From NCBI RefSeq assembly GCF_037975245.1, contig NC_092576.1, positions 39,092,611-39,156,610 of the forward strand: DNA of 64,000 nt, given 5' to 3'. The notes under the pieces are model-generated. The model saw nothing but the letters and a program-made list of their open reading frames with translations, did not search any database and was not told the DNA's origin. Shown piece by piece: positions 61,101-64,000 of this stretch (position 1 is the first letter of the stretch; every line of letters starts with the position of its first letter). Source of the DNA: Apostichopus japonicus. Its lineage: Eukaryota; Echinodermata; Holothuroidea; Aspidochirotida; Stichopodidae. Position numbers and translations under genes: made by a program.

Positions 61101-64000
61101 CTGATGTATTTGAGATTAAGCAGTTCATCAATTTGCAATGACATCAAAACTTTGAAACGGTGAAAATAAGATGGTCAAAAATTAATATTAGACTGTTCAT
61201 TAAATTCTCACACACATTATGGGGACCCTAATAGTTGGAAAAAAACCTTCTACTTTACATTTAATATACATCACCTTAATCTATGCTGTTGGAAATGGTA
61301 AAAAAATCTTTCTCAAACAATAGGAGAAAGCCATAACAGTGTACATCCCTATTTTCTCTATGATATATCAAATTGTATGAATACAGCACTATGCAACAGC
61401 ATATATATTCTGATTAGGGCTTCTCAATCATCCCCACCCCTCATTCCCACTCAACTAGTGAAATGACATCAAAACATTATTGATACATAATATCACATTA
61501 TTAGGGCGTTATGGAGGTCTGACCCTGTATACGGTACCTGATTCCATAGTAACCCACACCACTTGCCACATGCAATGATCTAGATAGAGTGATAGTGTAC
61601 AAACTGTAATTTTCAGGACATATCAAACTTTACGTAGCAGGTAGAAAAGCAAATAGACGACCAATAGGGCAGCCAAGTCAGTTGGACACCCCCCACCCCT
61701 CCCCGACCCTCCATCCCATTCAACAAGGATGAATACACATAAAATCCTATGCTTTCAAATATTTGATCCTAATGATAGCTCTAACCTACATATAGCTGCT
61801 TTCCCAGTTTCCCCCTCCAGCAACCCCCCCCCCCACCCTTTTGCCCAACATTATGGTTCCACATATGGGTGGAGCCTGTAAAAGTTGGACAAGATCATTT
61901 TCTACACTGATGCATTTGAGATTAAGCAGTTCATCAATTTGGAATGACATCAAAACTTTGAAACGGTGAAAATAAGATGGTCAAAAACTAATATTAGACT
62001 GTTCATTAAATTCTCACACACATTATGGGGACCCTAAAAGTTGGAGAAAAAAAAACATTCTACCTTACATTTAATATACATCACCTTAATCTATGCTGTT
62101 GGAAATGGTAAAAAAAATCTTTCTCAAACAATAGGAGAAAGCCATAACAGTGTACATCCCTATTTTCTCTATGATATATCAAATTGTATGAATACAGCAC
62201 TATGCAACAGCATATAAATTCTGATTAGGGCTTTCCAATCATCCCCACCCCTCATTCCCACTCAACTAGTGAAATGACATCAAAACATTATTGATACATA
62301 ATATCACATTATTAGGGCGTTATGGAGGTCTGACCCTGTATACGGTACCTGATTCCATAGTAACCCACACCACTTGCCACATGCAATGATCTAGATAGAG
62401 TGATAGTGTACAAACTGTAATTTTCAGGACATATCAAACTTTACGTAGCAGGTAGAAAAGCAAATAGACGACCAATAGGGCAGCCAAGTCAATTGGACAC
62501 CCCCCACCCCTCCCCGACCCTCCATCCCATTCAACAAGGATGAATACACATAAAATCCTATGCTTTCAAATATTTGATCCTAATGATAGCTCTAACCTAC
62601 ATATAGCTGCTTTCCCAGTTTCCCCCTCCAGCAACCCCCTCCGTCCCACCCTTTTGCCCAACATTATGGTTCCACATATGGGTGGAGCCTGTAAAAGTTG
62701 GACAAGATCATTTTCTACACTGATGCATTTGAGATTAAGCAGTTCATCAATTTGGAATGACATCAAAACTTTGAAACGGTGAAAATAAGATGGTCAAAAA
62801 TTATTATTAGACTGTTCATTAATTCTCACACACATTGGGACCCTTATAGTTGAAAAAAAAAACCCTTTGACATTACATTTAATATACATCACCTTAATCT
62901 ATGCTGTTGGAAATGGTAAAAAAAATCTTTCTCAAACAATAGGAGAAAGCCATAACAGTGTACATCCCTATTTTCTCTATAATATATCAAATTGTATGAA
63001 TGTAGCACATGCAATAGCATATATTCTGATTAGGGCTTTCCAATCATCCCCACCCCTCATTCCCACTCAACTAGTGGAATGATATCAAAACATTATTTAT
63101 ACATAATATCACATTATTAGGGCGTTATGAGGGTCTGACCCTGTATACAGTACCTGATTCCATAGTAACCCACACCACTTGCCCCATGCAATGATCTAGA
63201 TAGAGTGATAGTGTACAAACTGTAATTTTCAGGACATATCAAACTTTACGTAGCAGGTAGAAAAGCAAATAGACGACCAATAGGGCAGCCAAGTCAATTG
63301 GACACCCCCCACCCCTCCCCTACCCTCCATCCCATTCAACAAGGATGAATACACATAAAATCCTATGCTTTCAAATATTTGATCCTAATGATAGCTCTAA
63401 CCTACATATAGCTGCTTTCCCAGTTTCCCCCTCCAGCAACCCCCCCCCTCCTTTTGCCCAACATTATGGTTCCACATATGGGTGGAGCCTGTAAAAGTTG
63501 GACAAGATCATTTTCTACACTGATGTATTTGAGATTAAGCAGTTCATCAATTTGGAATGACATCAAAACTTTGAAACGGTGAAAATAAGATGGTCAAAAA
63601 TTAATATTAGACTGTTCATTAAATTCTCACACACATTATGGGGACCCTAATAGTTGGAAAAAAACCTTCTACTTTACATTTAATATACATCACCTTAATC
63701 TATGCTGTTGGAAATGGTAAAAAAATCTTTCTCAAACAATAGGAGAAAGCCATAACAGTGTACATCCCTATTTTCTCTATGATATATCAAATTGTATGAA
63801 TACAGCACTATGCAACAGCATATAAATTCTGATTAGGGCTTTCCAATCATCCCCACCCCTCATTCCCACTCAACTAGTGAAATGACATCAAAACATTATT
63901 GATACATAATATCACATTATTAGGGCGTTATGGAGGTCTGACCCTGTATACGGTACCTGATTCCATAGTAACCCACACCACTTGCCACATGCAATGATCT
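58151..64000 (-). repeat. Inverted array of the same satellite family, 806-bp monomer
   Basis: The landmark CTAACCTACATATAGCTG occurs at 58161, 58563, 59369, 60170, 60976, 61781, 62592 and 63397, so the period is 801-811 bp after one truncated 402-bp first unit. Every landmark of the 23-50 kb monomer is present as its reverse complement (for example TTCCCACTCAACTAG, TATGGGGACCC, CTGTATACGGTACC). All full units carry both S and M modules; no S-only or M-only unit is seen. The array continues beyond the window. Open frames on both strands (60-80 codons) repeat with the monomer. Confidence 0.97.

Overview
This is a eukaryotic, intron-bearing, AT-rich window dominated by repeats, most likely from a marine invertebrate. 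An echinoderm or other deuterostome is plausible because of the repeat style (short elements with CAGGGGCGTATCC-type ends, G-runs, a GGTCCCC motif), but this is an inference from general look and not an identification. There are no bacterial-style operons, no rRNA or tRNA gene I can support, no CRISPR and no complete gene. Protein-coding signal is limited to isolated candidate exons with good splice-site context.

Layout. (1) 1-10.9 kb: the first coding exon of a Tudor/MBT-like gene on the minus strand (53-259), a decayed LINE 3' end (1.03-1.74 kb), two inverted copies of a dispersed repeat (0.59-0.98 and 8.31-8.69 kb), a MITE with target-site duplication (6382-6825), a candidate internal exon (9505-9698) and otherwise featureless DNA. 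(2) 10.9-20.7 kb: a duplicated region built on one repeat family. It holds a 197-bp satellite of about 24 monomers with a trimeric higher-order pattern, a related 443-bp tandem repeat, and two copies of a minus-strand exon, one intact (20134-20539) and one broken (16717-17071). (3) 20.9-22.9 kb: a GGTCCCC hairpin region and a candidate pair of plus-strand exons.

(4) 22.95-50.49 kb: a 27.5-kb higher-order satellite. Its monomer is modular: a full unit of about 772 bp equals an S module (about 467 bp) plus an M module (about 305 bp). S and M also occur alone. Long and short units are organised into higher-order repeats of about 2.01 kb and 3.26 kb. (5) 50.5-58.1 kb: a spacer holding nested transposons, two of them datable by order of insertion. 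These include a fold-back-like element with a 16-bp internal rhythm inside an older TIR element, and a hAT-like element inserted exactly in the end of another element. (6) 58.15-64.0 kb: the same satellite family again, in opposite orientation, with a plain 806-bp period; it runs off the window.

The best candidates for something not yet described are the modular S/M satellite with its two alternating higher-order repeat sizes and inverted partner array, and the fold-back-like element at 55776-56440. Both are repeat-biology findings. I see no evidence for a novel enzymatic or defence system here.
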